Source: Azorinus chamasolen (Eukaryota > Mollusca > Bivalvia > Cardiida > Solecurtidae). From it: 64,000 nucleotides of DNA. Position numbers and translations under genes: made by a program. How positions within the stretch are numbered: the first letter of the stretch is position 1; each line of letters begins with the position of its first letter. Under the pieces are notes generated by a model. That model saw nothing but the letters and a program-made list of their open reading frames with translations. It made no database searches and was not told where the DNA came from. Below, one piece after another: positions 1 to 9,755 of the stretch. The stretch spans positions 53,438,615 through 53,502,614 of the forward strand of contig OY755252.1 of NCBI GenBank assembly GCA_963576725.1, read 5' to 3'.

Positions 1-49
1 AAGATACTGTTTAAGTCATTTAGTTCTAGTGAAAAAAGTTTGATAACAT

Positions 50-130
50 TTGCAAACTGAGTGGATCCTGATAATACACCGAATAACTCGGCGTCTCATC
101 AGGATCCAAACTGTTTGACATGCGTATTGC
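50..130 (+). mobile_element. TTAA-2b hairpin core (partial)
   Basis: Palindromic core from TGCAAACTGAGTGGATCCTG to GGATCCAAACTGTTTGAC, with CGAATAACTCGG at the apex. The 3' flank (AAATTGAAGAAA) matches the TTAA-2b copies at 42.8 and 58.8 kb. Terminal TTAA sites are not identifiable. Confidence 0.6.
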
Positions 131-597
131 GCTTCTGTAAAGAAATTGAAGAAATAATGTATGAAGATATGACAATAGGCAACGCTTTGTTTTGTACAGG
201 AAAGATTCCAAGGATTGGATATGTGACAGATATTGCTGCCACATAATCCCTGGCGCACTCTACAGATATTTCAGTACGGCGCCAGAGGGCTAATGAATCC
301 ATCTCCCATCCTTGCTAAGCACCGTATACATTTCTCGAAACTGTCCAAAATAGGCTAGTAATTGCTTTGTCACATTGCATCCGCTTAATTAAAACCGATC
401 TTGATATAATTACAGTCATGTGTACGGGGTTTCCCGGCATTCGTCGGAAATGGTCCATATTAATTCGGTAACAATTTTCGACTACATTCCTCGTGAGTTA
501 GTAGAATGGTTTTCCTTTTTTTCTAGGTGGAAAATCATTATTACTAGTGACTATTGGTTTTCATGCAGGTTCTCCGAAATCTGATTTTTCACTTTAG
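131..597. other. No recognisable feature
   Basis: AT-rich sequence with no ORF of note and no match to the repeat families of this window. Confidence 0.5.
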
Positions 598-768
598 CCC
601 AGAGGTTCAGAAATTAAAACATTTTCAAGAATAACTTTATTTCTCCATTAAACCCTATGTTGTGACTACTCTTTAGAATAATCTTAAAGAGTGGTCACAA
701 CATAGGGTTTTGTGAAGAAATTACACTTTCAGTATTTGAGTATGCATATTTATATGTTGCTCTGCAAA
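598..768. mobile_element. IR-5 MITE
   Basis: Arms 641-678 and 680-720 are inverted copies (AACCCTATGTTGTGAC / GTGGTCACAACATAGGGTT). The flanks AAAACATTTTCAAGAATAAC and GTATTTGAGTATGCA recur in the other IR-5 copies. Confidence 0.75.
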
Positions 769-1240
769 GTTTAACCACAACGTATTGTCGTACCCTAATG
801 CAGCAGACACCAAGCAGTACAACGTTCATAGTCTAAAAACAAATAAACAAAGGTACAGTATCAACCAGATTGGACCCTGATTCAACGTCCATTTAATATA
901 TGGGCTCAGTTTGTCCCATGGCTACATAAACGAAAATAACACAACACATGGATAACAAATGCGCCAATTACGATAACCAGGAACATAAATCATTGACTAT
1001 TAATAATTTGTGATCATGCTGTCGCTATTTTGGCTGTTCTGCGAAGCTATAGACTGGTTGCAATCGACTAGTATCTAATTACTGTCAGAATTAATGTTGT
1101 CTCAGATTTATTGATCCTTGTCGTATCAAATCTCTCCCAATTTAACACAAACAGTAATGTAGCTCCACAGTAATTTGTGTCTGTAATATTTCAAAGAGTA
1201 TTATATTAAACACTTGTACACTTGTAGTTTTCATTAAGTA
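769..1240. other. No recognisable feature
   Basis: No family match, no coding signal. Confidence 0.5.
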
Positions 1241-1415
1241 TACAGTAAAACCTCTCTATAACGGCCACTAAATTACATCAAATATTTTGTGATAAAGGCA
1301 GGTGGTTGCTTAAAGCAAGGTGAAAGTAAAACAGAACGCTCCTATAGGAGCCATCTGCCCTTATATACCAACTAATTAACACAATTTAGTGGTCGTTATA
1401 GAAAGATGTACTGTA
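1241..1415. mobile_element. TA-1 MITE, nearly complete
   Basis: Ends TACAGTAAAACCTCTCTATA and GATGTACTGTA, with subterminal inverted ACGGCCACTAAAT / ATTTAGTGGTCGT. The apex GCTCCTATAGGAGC lies at 1338-1351. The right half of the stem is shortened. TA flanks and CAGT ends suggest a pogo/Tigger-type element. Confidence 0.75.
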
Positions 1416-1431
1416 GTTACATTTAGCAAAA

Positions 1432-1639
1432 TACTGTATAACCTTTCCTAAGCGGTTAATCATTTATTGACCATAGGATCATTAAAAGCAGGCGGCTGCT
1501 TGATGCAGGGAAAATGTACTGCAGACATATCCTATAAGATATTTCTCTATTACGTTTGACCTGCATTAAGCTACCAACTGCCTTACAAACTCACAATTAG
1601 ACCTCTTTTTGATGGGCGCTTAAGACAATTTCTACTGTA
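1432..1639. mobile_element. TA-1 MITE, complete
   Basis: Starts TACTGTATAACCTTTCCTAA and ends CGCTTAAGACAATTTCTACTGTA-like. The internal stem pairs GCTGCTTGATGCAGG with CCTGCATTAAGCTACC. Its TIRs differ from those of the neighbouring copy at 1241 although the stem is related. Confidence 0.7.
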
Positions 1640-1799
1640 CTTATTCATTAAGTAGTTGCTATTTACATGCTTTCCGTATGGCCAATATCTCGTTCAATTT
1701 AAAAACAAAATAGCAATCTAGTTCCTAGATAATATGTGCCTGTTAGATTTCAAACAAAATATAAATTGATATAATTGTATTAACACATTAGTATATCGT

Positions 1800-1970
1800 A
1801 GCTTATTTTTAGACCCAACATCTTTAAATAAATCTACTGAAAAGGAGCATTTACTAGAAAAAGGACACTTTTCAAAATGTGTAGTTTTGAAACTATTATG
1901 ATCACAATGGTTTCAAAAAGTGACTTTTAAAGAGGCTTCAAACGACGTCAATATGAGGGAATTGGTTTAA
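1800..1970 (+). mobile_element. TTAA-3 MITE, stem mostly deleted
   Basis: Contains AAATCTACTGAAAAGGAGC, TGTAGTTTTGAAAC and AATATGAGGGAATTGG in family order. The central hairpin is reduced to GAAACTATTATGATCACAA. Confidence 0.6.
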
Positions 1971-2030
1971 AATACCAAAAAATAACATAATGCATTGTCA
2001 AATCAAATAGATAATTTGTAAAACATTAGC

Positions 2031-2137
2031 ACACAAAGCAGACCAAATTAACCAGATTTCTATAGGAGCTATACGATCTGGGTCTATTCTGTTTGCAAAG
2101 GTGTGTAAATACGGCATGACCAAGTAAAGGGTTGATA
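2031..2137 (-). mobile_element. TTAA-1 MITE, core and one end
   Basis: A decayed stem (AAAGCAGACC to GGGTCTATTCTGTTTGC, apex CTATAGGAGC) is followed by GCAAAGGTGTGTAAATACGG and AAAGGGTTGA, the outer tip of the element. Confidence 0.55.
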
Positions 2138-2179
2138 CATGTCGAGAATTTTGCAGAATTACGTTCCAGCTCATGTAAG

Positions 2180-2395
2180 CCTGTACTTCATAGATGCGTA
2201 TTCTAATACCTTTGCAAACACAGTAGACCCAGATCAGGGTATATTATGTTTGCTTCTTGAATTATATAGATATGATTCTATAGTTTTGACCTGGGTCGAT
2301 ACCTTTCTTGTTCATGTATCATTATAAATATTAAGCTTATTGATATACATGATACCATTATTTCGTACATGAATATTCATAGAGTAAAGGGTTAA
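2180..2395 (+). mobile_element. TTAA-1 MITE with deleted apex
   Basis: CTTTGCAAACACAGTAGACC joins AGATCAGGGTATATTATGTTTGC directly, so the apex of the hairpin is missing. The right half ends ATGAATATTCATAGAG, AAAGGGTTAA. Confidence 0.65.
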
Positions 2396-2627
2396 GATCA
2401 ATTTTCTGGCTGCATTTCCCTAAATATGCATTGTATTTGTCATCTAAAGGGTGCGTTTCTGTACGATACCTTGCCAGTATGACCATATAAGAACAGCATA
2501 TGCGACAAGCAATGTAGACTACCAGAGGACGAGATCAAGAGTGTCGTGTCTACGTTTCTGCTTATGTTCCTTTATATGAGACATTCTGCACAAATATGAT
2601 ATGCAAGATCTCCAGTGTTTGATTACA

Positions 2628-2792
2628 TTCTCATGAATATTCATATACATGTAGGAGATAATGACACCATAACTGTTGATTAATACAATGACAAATGAAC
2701 ACACACATGTTTGGTAATGACATCAGATCTATATGCATTCATAAGCAAACAGAGCAATCAGACGGCTCCCGTATGAGCTGACTAATATGGGC
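2628..2792 (-). mobile_element. TTAA-1 MITE, partial
   Basis: ATGAATATTCATATACATGT, then ATAATGACACCAT, then the stem start ATAAGCAAACAGAGCAATCA. The stem's second arm is degraded. Confidence 0.5.
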
Positions 2793-2899
2793 TTTTAACT
2801 CGTTTCAAGGGTGTTAAGAGGCGTGTCTAAAGAGAGAAATGTTACATGCTTCATGAACCATTTGAAAAATATAATGAGATAAAAATAAGTTTAACTGTT

Positions 2900-3415
2900 T
2901 TAACCTCTTACTCCATTAATACACCTTTCTACGCATTTGCAAACAGAGCAGATCCAAATCAAACGGCCCCTATAGGAGCCATCTTATCGGGGTCTGCTAT
3001 GTTTGAGTATGATATACAATTAAACCTCTCTATAACGGCCACTAAATGGTGTTAATTAGTTGGTATTTAGGGCAGGTGGCTGCTTAAAGCAAGGTGAAAG
3101 TAAACAGAACGCTCCTATAGGAGCGTTCTGTTTTACTTCCACCTTGCTTTAAGCAGCCACATGCCTTTAACACAAACTACTTGATGTAATTTAGTGGCCG
3201 TTATAGAGGGGTCTTACTGTAATAGATATGGTAATGTAGGAACTGTTTGATTAGGATATGCCCTGTTTGCTGATGAAATAGTCTAGATTTAATTCTACAA
3301 GTGTCTATACCATAGTCAGAATGTCTCTTGCTTATATATCTTTATGAAAGCGCATGTTATGGATATTAATATGTATCATTATTTCTTACATTGATATTCA
3401 TCACATACAACCTCA
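2900..3415 (+). mobile_element. TTAA-1 MITE interrupted by TA-1
   Basis: Begins TTAACCTCTTACTCC; stem 2938-3005. A TA-1 element sits at 3015-3221. After it comes typical TTAA-1 right-half sequence, preceded by a second degraded stem arm (GGATATGCCCTGTTTGCTGA), so two TTAA-1 copies may be merged here. Confidence 0.6.
3015..3221. mobile_element. TA-1 MITE nested in TTAA-1
   Basis: Long inverted repeat from TACAATTAAACCTCTC to GGGGTCTTACTGTA. The stem AAAGCAAGGTGAAAGTAAAC is mirrored by TTTACTTCCACCTTGCTTT. The apex GCTCCTATAGGAGC is exact at 3111-3124. It lies inside a TTAA-1 element, so it inserted later. Confidence 0.8.
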
Positions 3416-3723
3416 ATTGAATGATATACATGTTTCATTCCCAAGGGCTGATCAATCGGAACTCATCAGCTATATTCGAACGAAATGATCGTGTTTTCCG
3501 GACAGAGCCGAGTAGTTACGATTATGTGCTGATAATTTAAACACCGCTCCCTGTTCTAAGTATAACAGCTACATTATACCCCATACGCATTTATGAGAGA
3601 AGGCTGTCAGATTTATTGGTTCGACGTCAGAAAACTTCCAGCAATGTACCCAGGGACTCATTATTTGTTCTCTTACTTTAATGTGTGTAGCTGTCGACTC
3701 GCACCGATGAAGTAAGTCGCAGT
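3416..3723. other. No recognisable feature
   Basis: Apparently unique sequence between two TTAA-1 elements. Confidence 0.45.
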
Positions 3724-3845
3724 TTAACCCCTTATCCTATAGAGACACCTTTAAACGTCTTTGCGACCAGAGTACACCCAGATCAGACGGCGCCTGTAGG
3801 TACCGTTCGTTCAGGAACTGCTCTGTCTGCTTAAGAAATAATATA
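3724..3845 (+). mobile_element. TTAA-1 MITE, left half and stem
   Basis: TTAACCCCTTATCC tip, then GACCAGAGTACACCCAGATC and a degraded second arm ending GCTCTGTCTGCTTA. It runs directly into the 58-bp array, which begins with this element's own right-half sequence. Confidence 0.65.
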
Positions 3846-4436
3846 AATGCGATTCTACAGTTTTGTCATGGCCACACACTCCTGTGTTCAGCTGATTAAT
3901 ATAAGTGTGATTGTACAGTTTTGTCATGACCACACAATCCTGTGTTCAGCTGATTAATACAAATGTGATTGTACAGTTTTGTCATGGCCACACAATCCTG
4001 TGTTCAGCTGATTAATATAAGTGTGATTGTACAGTTTTGTCATGTCCACACAATCCTGTGTTCAGCTGATTAATATAAGTGTGATTGTACAGTTTTGTCA
4101 TGTCCACACAATCCTGTGTTCAGCTGATTAATATAAATGTGATTCAAGTTTTGTCATGGCCACATAATCCTGTGTTCAGCTGATTAATATAAATGTGATT
4201 GTACAGTTTTGTCATGGCCACACAATCCTGTGTTCAGCTGATTAATATAACTGTGATTGTACAGTTTTGTCATGGCCACACATTCCTGTGTTCAGCTGAT
4301 TAATATAAATGTGATTCAAGTTTTGTCATGGCCACACAATCCTGTGTTCAGCTGATTAATATAAGTGTGATTGTACAGTTTTGTCATGACCACACAATCC
4401 TGTGTTCAGCTGATTAATATTTATGGTTTGGCAGTG
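3846..4436 (+). repeat. 58-bp tandem array (10 copies) derived from TTAA-1
   Basis: The block TTTTGTCATG recurs at 3861, 3919, 3977, 4035, 4093, 4149, 4207, 4265, 4321 and 4379. The spacing is 58, with two steps of 56. The unit runs GTGATTGTACAG, TTTTGTCATGGCCACACA, ATCCTGTG, TTCAGCTGATTAATAT. The same order is seen once in ordinary TTAA-1 right halves (TCTGATTCTACAG, CATTATAAA, CAGCTGATTAATATTCATG). Confidence 0.9.
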
Positions 4437-4564
4437 TATAAGTTAAAACAGAACTATATTCTATTACTGATTTGTATTGGGTATTTCTTTCCAGAGACCC
4501 AAACACATGCAAACCAGTGTCGAGTCCGAGGAGACGCTCATATTTGTCTAAAATGATTTAATCA

Positions 4565-4797
4565 TTAATATTCATGTAAGAAATGATAAATCGTAAAATA
4601 TAATTAGATTATTATTTTCAAATATCATATTAGACTAACAAATGCATTTTTACTAAAACAGAAACAGTACCTATATTATTCCATTAGCAAACAGAGCAGA
4701 TCCTGTTAAGACGGTTCCTATAGGAGCCGTCTGATCTGAGTGTTTTCTGTTTGCGAAGGTGTAGTAAGACATTTAGAATTATGGAGTAGAGGTATAA
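4565..4797 (-). mobile_element. TTAA-1 MITE
   Basis: TTAATATTCATGTAAGAAATG at the start, stem 4687-4754 (GCAAACAGAGCAGATCCTG; apex TTCCTATAGGAGCC), and outer tip ATGGAGTAGAGGTATAACC. Confidence 0.75.
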
Positions 4798-4799
4798 CC

Positions 4800-4845
4800 T
4801 AATATATGACGTATGTATGACGTATCTATGACGTATTTATGGAGT
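4800..4845 (+). repeat. Short tandem repeat with TGACGTA motifs
   Basis: TATGACGTAT repeats about four times (4804-4833), ending at a TTAA-1-like TTTATGGAGTAAAGCGTTA. Each unit contains a CRE-like half palindrome. Confidence 0.6.
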
Positions 4846-4854
4846 AAAGCGTTA

Positions 4855-5205
4855 TACGCAGCTAGAATTAAAGTACATATACGAGTCCGGCGGGAAACAC
4901 CACATACAAAACACGCAGTCGCCTGAACAGCACCACGACAAAAAGTAAATGTAAATGCACACAAAGAGACGCACAAAGACATAACGAACAAACAATAGAG
5001 GGGAGATGGAAGTACCGCCTTGGAACGGTGTAGCGACAACATCCACTTCTACTATCCTCTTCAGCTATTCAGGTATCATTATAATGTATCTATAAACATT
5101 GGAGACTTTAAAGCAGTTTGGTGCTTATGCCGGACAAAGGTAATGCCTTTCCTGTGTAACCATTATCCTGGGTCAAGGACAAACTACAGTCTTAAAATGT
5201 TATAC
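4855..5205. other. No recognisable feature
   Basis: Short overlapping ORFs on both strands show no domain. No repeat match. Confidence 0.4.
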
Positions 5206-5248
5206 GAATAGAGCAACAGATAAAGGTGCCTTAAAGACCAACAATAAG

Positions 5249-5297
5249 TAAACCTCTTTTTGATGATCATTTTGAACAGACATGTTCTACTGTATAT
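5249..5297. mobile_element. TA-1 right end fragment
   Basis: AAACCTCTTTTTGATGATCA ... CATGTTCTACTGTA matches the right ends of the complete TA-1 copies at 1639 and 44460. Confidence 0.5.
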
Positions 5298-5490
5298 ATC
5301 AAACAGTCGGTTCAACACTGCAACCGGTGACTGGCTTTTACAACAATGATTAACTGCAAGGACCATACAAATCAAATTAACATGGTTTAAATAATACTGA
5401 GACATTAGATTTCCTACATTGAAAACAAACTTCCGTCGTGAATTCCCATGGCCTGAATCCAGGAATTATATCTCAATGTGCCTTTTACAT

Positions 5491-5702
5491 TAGCCTGCTA
5501 AACGCGACCTGGCTGGCAGTTGCAAACAGCAGGGATAAAGGTGGGATGCCGAGTAACCGAGTAACTCGCCCTCTCAGTAGGACCCGAGCTGTTTGACACT
5601 GGTTAGTAGCTTTTCAAAGGTTTGAATAAATCGAAAGCAAGTGACGTGTGCAGTAGATCAACGCTTGTGGCGCCATTTGTTTTCAGCAGGTTATGAGTTA
5701 AA
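5491..5702 (-). mobile_element. TTAA-2 MITE
   Basis: CGACCTGGCTGGCAGTTGCAAAC, apex CCGAGTAACCGAGTAACTCG (a duplicated centre), GAGCTGTTTGACACTGG, then a long right arm ending CAGCAGGTTATGAGTTAA. Confidence 0.65.
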
Positions 5703-5814
5703 CCCCAGCTGTAGACATGTTACAAATGGTCCTAATTTTCTAAACCATTTCCATCACAGCTGTCTGCAACAATTGAGATACAAAGCTCCCGAAAAGACTA
5801 TTCTACTCTCTGCA

Positions 5815-6052
5815 TAAACCATTTACCTGACGAATATTCACATAATAATTTTTATAATGACACCATGAATATTAATTATCTGATTTTACAATAATGGAAT
5901 ATGAACAGAAGGAATTTTGGTCATGGCAGAAATTGTGGAATATTATCTATATAAGTACATAAGCGAACAGAACAGACCCTGATCAGACAGCTCCAGCAGA
6001 CGCCATTTGATCTGGGTCTATTCTTCTGGAAAATGCTTAAAAGGTATAAGGT
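5815..6052 (-). mobile_element. TTAA-1 MITE
   Basis: TAAACCATTTACCTG tip, TGACACCATGAATATTAATT block, stem 5962-6027 with a mutated apex (GCTCCAGCAGACGCC). Confidence 0.65.
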
Positions 6053-6149
6053 CAAGATTTAACCAGACATGCAATAACTCATTTTAATCATTTCAACATA
6101 CAATTTACAAATGGACTACATGTATTCCAAAATTCAAAAAGGCCACGAA

Positions 6150-6312
6150 TACCATGAATATTCGGGAATACTTGCCAGCAAATGTAACATGACAAACAGT
6201 GCAGACCCTGATGAGAAGGATCCTCTAGGGACCCTCTCATCTGGGTCTACGTCGTTTGCAAAGGGTATACGTGACTCTTGTCTCACACTGAAACGACGGT
6301 TAACTACGATCG
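6150..6312 (-). mobile_element. TTAA-1 MITE, degraded
   Basis: Stem 6191-6261 (CAAACAGTGCAGACCCTGAT; apex GGATCCTCTAGGGACC). Flanks are decayed. Confidence 0.5.
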
Positions 6313-6574
6313 TATATTGAGAATTTGGTGAATATTTAATCCAAATAGTAAGTCAGATATTTTAATTATTAAGAGTTGGATGGTTGCTTCTTTTAAAAGT
6401 CAAATGTAAGAGCCACATTAAGGGACAATACCATTTAATTTGTCTTAGTTCCGCCATTTGCTTTTTATTTTTGACACATGCCATTTTATTACATTTCCGA
6501 AACGTTTTAGCAATGGTAGCTCCGGACGACAGAAAAAAACAATGGTATATTCTACGGCAACGTGTTACTTAATG

Positions 6575-6722
6575 CAGAACGAAAGTAATGGAGAAAGCTT
6601 GCTCCTATGAGAGTTTCATGCAATGGAGAAAGGTCGCTCCTATGGGAGTTGCATGCAATGGAGAAAGGTCGCTCCTATGGGAGCTTCATGCATGATGTTC
6701 GTCCTGTATTAAGGTACCATCT
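6575..6722. mobile_element. TA-1 stem with internal 35-bp triplication
   Basis: AATGGAGAAAG recurs at 6587, 6622 and 6657 (period 35). Each unit contains GCTCCTATG(G/A)GAG, the apex of the hairpin. ATGCAGAACGAAAGTAATG and TTCGTCCTGTATTAAGGTACC are the ordinary TA-1 stem flanks. Confidence 0.65.
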
Positions 6723-6725
6723 TCC

Positions 6726-6892
6726 TTAACCCTTTCCTCCATAAATACACCTTTCTACGCCTCTGCAATAACCACTTCTTGAAACCATTGTGTTAATTCT
6801 AAAATTTCACTTTTCTCTTGTAAATGATCCTTTTGGGTAGATTCATTCAAAAGAGATTTGGTCTAAAAATAGCCTATGGAGGAAAGGGTTAA
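6726..6892. mobile_element. Chimeric TTAA-1/TTAA-3 element with intact TTAA ends
   Basis: Starts TTAACCCTTTCCTCCATA and CTTTCTACGCCTCTGCA (TTAA-1 left arm). It continues as inverted TTAA-3 (GAAACCATTGTG, TTTCTCTTGTAAATGATCC, TAGATTCATTCAAAAGAG) and ends GAGGAAAGGGTTAA. Confidence 0.7.
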
Positions 6893-6962
6893 GGTCACAG
6901 TGCACATTAGATTTATGTTAAGTGGTGTCATTATATAGCAGTATTACTGTATCTGCACAGGA

Positions 6963-7166
6963 CAGATCAGATGCGTTACTTAAAACATTTTCAAGAATAA
7001 TTTCTTGATTTCTCCACCAAACCCTATGTTGGGATCACTCCTCTTCGAGAGGATTCTAAAGAGTGGTCACAGCATAGTTGAGAAATGAGGATTTTAGTAC
7101 TTGAGTACACACCCTTTATCTGTTGGATTTTAGTACTTGAGTACACACCCTTTATCTGTTGCTCTA
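6963..7166. mobile_element. IR-5 MITE with 36-bp end duplication
   Basis: Hairpin around CTCTTCGAGAG, arms AACCCTATGTTGGGATCAC / GTGGTCACAGCATAG. The right end GGATTTTAGTACTTGAG is present twice, at 7089 and 7125. Confidence 0.75.
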
Positions 7167-7274
7167 ATATGACATTCAACCGTGATTGTTCTTGACGACG
7201 CTGTCAGCGAAGTTGACATATTTATGTGTGTTCAGTCACTGCCGGGAATCCATATCCTGCTTTTGGTTATATTA

Positions 7275-7322
7275 TTAACTGTTTCGGTGCCAACTTTCTA
7301 ATTGTCGTCTGGGGCCTGATTT
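7275..7322 (-). mobile_element. TTAA-4 tip fragment
   Basis: TTAACTGTTTCGGTGCCAACT, TCTAATTGTCGTCTGG is the inverted right tip of TTAA-4 (compare 27520-27563). A 25-bp inverted copy lies at 7589-7613. Confidence 0.55.
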
Positions 7323-7326
7323 TGTG

Positions 7327-7560
7327 TAACCCTTTGCTCCATAATTATTCATGCGAGAGAAATAGTGACGTTATCACTATTGATTAGAGTAAATAGTGAC
7401 GTTATCAATATTGATTAGAGTAAATAGTGACGTTATCACTATTGATTAGAGTAAATGTATTTTTATAATGGCACATGGACACGGGAAGTTTTGGCCTCAG
7501 TAGAAACTGTAGAATTATATCTATATAATTCCATAAGCAAACAGAGCAGACCACGAACAA
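7327..7560 (-). mobile_element. TTAA-1 MITE, right half plus first stem arm
   Basis: Tip TAACCCTTTGCTCC, a triplicated segment, AATGGCACATGGACACG, AGAAACTGTAGAATTATATC and stem start GCAAACAGAGCAGACC. The second arm is lost. Confidence 0.6.
7361..7455. repeat. 31-bp x 3 tandem inside a TTAA-1
   Basis: AATAGTGACGTTATCA recurs at 7361, 7392 and 7423. It is the TGACGTCAT segment of the element in decayed form. Confidence 0.8.
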
Positions 7561-7588
7561 TCATTGAGTAAAGGATTAAAAATAGGAT

Positions 7589-7775
7589 CCAGACGACAAT
7601 TAGAAAGTTGGCATTGGAACAGGTCTGCTCTGTTAGCTAGTGGAATATAGATCTGTTTCTTACTTTCAAAAATGGCTACAATATCCCACCTTCCATATTT
7701 TATTATAACCAGTTTGTCCATGAACATTCAGTTGGTATTGAAATATGTTATACATATGGAACAGGGAAACATTAA
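7589..7775 (+). mobile_element. TTAA-1b right half behind a TTAA-4 tip
   Basis: CCAGACGACAATTAGAAAGT (TTAA-4 tip) abuts GGTCTGCTCTGTTAG, then ATGGCTACAATATCCCACC, CATATTTTATTATAACCAG, CATGAACATTCAGTTGG and ACAGGGAAAC, which define the TTAA-1b right half. Confidence 0.6.
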
Positions 7776-7919
7776 ATCAAAAGGAAGCAAACAAAATGTA
7801 GCAGCTACATTTGCGATCAAAGGTGACAAAAGTGATTCTTTTACTCTAAATATAGCATATATTTCCAGTGAGATGTCTTAGATAGATGTTTAGTGTTCAA
7901 TCCCCCGGTAGCCTTATCC

Positions 7920-8104
7920 AGTCCACTTGAGGAGCCGTCTGATCTGGGTCTGCTCTGTTTGGTAGTGAAATATCTGTTTCTTTACTTCCTAAATTGGCTA
8001 CAATGTTCCACCTTCCATATTTCATTATAACTATTTTGTCCATGAATACTCAGTAGGCATAGGCACTGAAGTTTGGAACAAATACAGAACAGGCAAAGTG
8101 TTAA
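7920..8104 (+). mobile_element. TTAA-1b MITE, second arm and right half
   Basis: GAGGAGCCGTCTGATCTGGG, ATTGGCTACAATGTTCCACC, TCATTATAACTATTTTGTCC, ending GGCAAAGTGTTAA. The left half is missing. Confidence 0.65.
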
Positions 8105-8117
8105 AACAAGTTTTAAA

Positions 8118-8196
8118 ATGGTTTCTGGTGCGGACCCTTATAACATGTTGAGTTACTCGAAGTCTCATCTGGATCTGAAGTGTTTGCAAAAAGTTA
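8118..8196. mobile_element. TTAA-2 core, degraded
   Basis: GGTGCGGACCCTTATAACAT, then GTTGAGTTACTCGAAG, TCTCATCTGGATC and GTGTTTGCAAA. Confidence 0.45.
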
Positions 8197-8336
8197 TTAC
8201 AAAGTGCGAATGAGCTTTAGGAACAGAGCTGCAAGAACTGCTGAACAGGTTATAAAACAATTCTTCTCGCTTTTCACTATATCTTCAAACCATGTACAAT
8301 TTCTGATAGACTAACCTCTACCTGACTCCCTTTTGC

Positions 8337-8605
8337 CAGCAGATTGGCGTCTCATCAGGATCCAAACTGTTTGACACTCGGCCAGTATTATCCTACCAGC
8401 AGATTGGCGTCTCATCAGGATCCAAACTGTTTGACACTGTTTGACACTAGGTCAGTATTATCCCACAAGCAGATTGGCGTCTCATCAGGATCCAAACTGT
8501 TTGTCAGTCGGTCAGTATTATACTATAAGCAAGATCAAATCGGAAGGAGTCGCCATTGCACGAGAATCGACTTTAAGTAGATATTATATTTTTAAAGCGG
8601 GGTCA
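8337..8605 (-). mobile_element. TTAA-2 arm amplified three times
   Basis: AGATTGGCGTCTCATCAGGA recurs at 8341, 8401 and 8471; GTTTGACACT is doubled in the second unit. The TTAA-2 flank GATCAAATCGGAAGGAGTCG follows. Only one arm of the hairpin is present, so the array cannot fold like the parent. Confidence 0.7.
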
Positions 8606-8615
8606 ATAATACATG

Positions 8616-8704
8616 TACAATAGAACCTAGCAACAATCAAAAAGAGGTCTAACTATGGGTCTGTATGCGGTAGCTTAATGCACGTCAAAAGTAATACAGA
8701 AAAA
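8616..8704. mobile_element. TA-1 left half
   Basis: TACAATAGAACCTAGC, TGGGTCTGTATGCGGTAGC, TTAATGCACGTCAAAAGTAAT; the rest of the element is missing. Confidence 0.5.
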
Positions 8705-8762
8705 TAAGTCGTTTTCTTCGATACTTAATTTTTTTGTTGTTGTAAAAAATTATTATCGGCAT

Positions 8763-8990
8763 ATGCTGAACAGTTACGGAACTAAAACACAACACGAATA
8801 AATACTACTACATTGGTCAATAGCATCAGGTATTCGATATTAAACACATGAACGTTTTGTCTTCTTTAGTGCTTATTCGATTGGTTGTCTTGCTATAAAT
8901 TTCTTTCCAGCATATAAACAAATGATTTATGTAATGTTTAGGCATTTATAAAACACATTACAGGTAGAACATATCATTTTGATATACATG
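8763..8990 (+). repeat. Dispersed repeat DR-1, copy 1
   Basis: Shares GTCTTCTT, GCTTATTCGATTG, TTTCTTGC-like, CAGCATA, TATAAACAAATG and TTTATGTAA in the same order and spacing with 60440-60640. Not palindromic, family unknown. Confidence 0.55.
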
Positions 8991-9262
8991 TCTATAAATC
9001 ATAAATGCATGTAATGCTCTAACCAATGATGAATTCGAGATGTTGATGTAAATGGTGAATCAATCCGATCCCATAATAGTTATGGTTAGTTTTACCAATT
9101 TCAATCATGGAACTAGTCCAGATTTCATGTTCAACTAAGAAAAGGGCAGCATAAGGTTAAGTTTCCAAGTCCCCTCGGTGAGATTTCCAATCCCTGTATG
9201 ACCTATATCTTAGATAGTTTCAAAACAGGAGTTTGAGTGAATAAAGCTTTTACTTGATATAG

Positions 9263-9579
9263 ACGCCTTTTCGATACCTTTTGGCGCCGTTTATAGCACC
9301 CTTGGTGCGTTTTGTAGCAACTTTTGGCACCTTTATAGACCCTTTCGCGCCGTTTATAGCGCCTTTGGTGCCTGTTATAGAACATTTTGGCGTCTTTTAT
9401 AGTGCATTTTGGCGCCATTTATAGCATCTTTTGGCGCCTTTCAAATCACCCTTTTGCGTCATTTTTAGCAATTTTTCGCTCCTTTTATAGCACATTTTGG
9501 CGCCCTTTTATAGCACCTTTTACTGCCTTTTATAGCGCAATTTAGCGCTTTCTATAGCACCTTTTGTGCCTCTTTCAAA
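9263..9579. repeat. About 22-bp minisatellite with GGCGCC motifs
   Basis: Roughly 14 degenerate units of TTTTGGCGCC(N)TTTATAGCACC. Many units keep the palindrome GGCGCC. Confidence 0.8.
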
Positions 9580-9625
9580 TAGGGTAGAGTCGAATACCCA
9601 GATCAGATGCCTCTAGAGTAAAGAA

Positions 9626-9755
9626 GAACCTTTCTTAAGTGGCTATTGATGTTTTGAACATAGGAGTCTGAAAAGCAGGTGGTTGCTTAATGTAGGGGTT
9701 CTGTATTACTATTGACTTGCATTAAGCTACCACTTGCCTTGCACACTATTTTGTC
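9626..9755. mobile_element. TA-1 MITE, ends decayed
   Basis: AGCAGGTGGTTGCTTAATG and TTGCATTAAGCTACCACTTGCC form a stem with a degraded apex. Confidence 0.5.

Noticed and set aside
4779..5046. Two overlapping minus-strand frames of 64 and 87 codons
   Set aside because: No homology or splice signals; one end is inside a TTAA-1 element and the TATGACGTAT repeat.
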